From: Alphaproteobacteria bacterium
GTDB lineage: Bacteria > Pseudomonadota > Alphaproteobacteria > Micavibrionales > Micavibrionaceae
Direction of reading: 5' to 3'
NCBI GenBank assembly: GCA_024279035.1
Contig: JAJRSA010000001.1
Coordinates: 32,894 to 96,893, forward strand
Length of the DNA: 64,000 nt
Shown: piece after piece, positions 63,862 through 64,000 of the stretch
Position numbering within the stretch: the stretch's first letter is position 1
Layout: each line of letters begins with the position of its first letter
Position numbers and translations under genes: made by a program
Notes under the pieces: model-generated
Database searches by the model: none
What the model saw: the letters and a program-made list of their open reading frames with translations, nothing else
Told to the model about the DNA's origin: nothing

Positions 63862-64000
63862 AACCTGTTTAAAATCTTTTTAATATTTTCTATCCTTCCT
63901 TAGGCAACTTTGGAGGTTTAAATGTCGCATACTTATCCTAGTGATATAACTCGCAATCAATTTGAAAACATACGCCATATTTTAGAGAGTTCACGTAAGA
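63862..64000 (+). mobile_element. Left end of an IS5-family insertion sequence, cut by the window edge
   Basis: The sequence after the carB stop begins near AACCTGTTTAAAATC, the likely left terminus. It runs into a transposase start behind TGGAGG. The segment TTCCTTAGRCAACTTT-GGAGG is shared with the relic at 16230-16250. The right end lies beyond the window. Confidence 0.75.
63922..64000 (+). CDS. IS5-family transposase, N-terminal part (truncated by window)
   Basis: The start MSHTYPSDITRNQFENIR is the conserved IS5-family opening, with TGGAGG 5 nt upstream. Only 26 codons are visible and the frame is open to the edge. It is closely related to the transposase relic starting at 16256. Confidence 0.85.
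   Translation, partial: MSHTYPSDITRNQFENIRHILESSRK

Noticed and set aside
1..64000. CRISPR arrays, rRNA genes, prophage structural genes, toxin-antitoxin pairs
   Set aside because: No regularly spaced repeats, rRNA-like stretches, capsid/tail/terminase genes or recognisable toxin-antitoxin pairs were seen on either strand.

Overview
The window reads as chromosomal DNA of an AT-rich alphaproteobacterium. The evidence is a DUF2336 protein (a family known mainly from that class), the hslV-hslU and mreC-mreD-mrdA-rodA gene orders, a TcpQ-type envelope protein and thioredoxin-coupled arsenate reduction. Genus cannot be read from the sequence. A free-living, predatory or host-associated lineage outside the well-studied Rhizobiales and Rhodobacterales is an inference only.

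Layout. 0-16 kb: one long leftward operon for an MSHA-like type IV pilus machine: assembly ATPase with a MshEN domain, inner-membrane platform, PilM/N, PilO and PilP/MshK-like proteins, an ABC ATPase, a TPR protein, a prepilin-peptidase-like protein lacking its protease half, two PilT-like ATPases and a secretin. It ends with an ABC-2 permease, a membrane-anchored TPR-like protein and an AraC regulator with a membrane sensor. No pilin gene is visible. 16-17 kb: a scarred junction with an IS5-family relic, tRNA-Arg(ACG) and the C-terminal stump of a large serine recombinase. 17-24 kb: AsmA, a giant coiled-coil exported protein and a double-TcpQ protein. 24-30.5 kb: rod-shape genes rodA, mrdA, mreD and mreC, then the hslVU protease.

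30.5-38 kb: TerC, then four translationally coupled envelope-glycan genes (GT-C transferase, flippase-like membrane protein, methyltransferase, FemAB/XrtA-type acyltransferase) facing a polysaccharide deacetylase and an FAD monooxygenase. 38-40 kb: recQ. 40-49.2 kb: an arsenic module. A fatty-acid-hydroxylase-type protein, a mercuric-reductase-like flavoprotein and a VTT membrane protein run leftward. A membrane coiled-coil protein, ArsM, an MTAP-like phosphorylase, two arsenosugar-type glycosyltransferases, exported MsrB and MsrA and ArsC run rightward. A radical SAM/SPASM protein converges on them. The set looks like a complete arsenate-to-arsenosugar route with unusual extra members.

49-55 kb: DUF2336 protein, flippase, GT4 glycosyltransferase, a triple-hairpin intergenic repeat, a soluble kinase/receiver pair and small proteins. 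55-59 kb: a fused System II cytochrome c synthase (CcsBA) with its thioredoxin, unusual for the class. 59-64 kb: a lipoprotein, an intact IS1595-family element, carB without carA, and the left end of an IS5-family element cut by the window edge.

The most notable signals are the enlarged arsenosugar-like cluster, the pilin-less pilus operon carrying an ABC transporter, and clustered poly-G tracts at the end of a pilT-like gene that could make it phase-variable.
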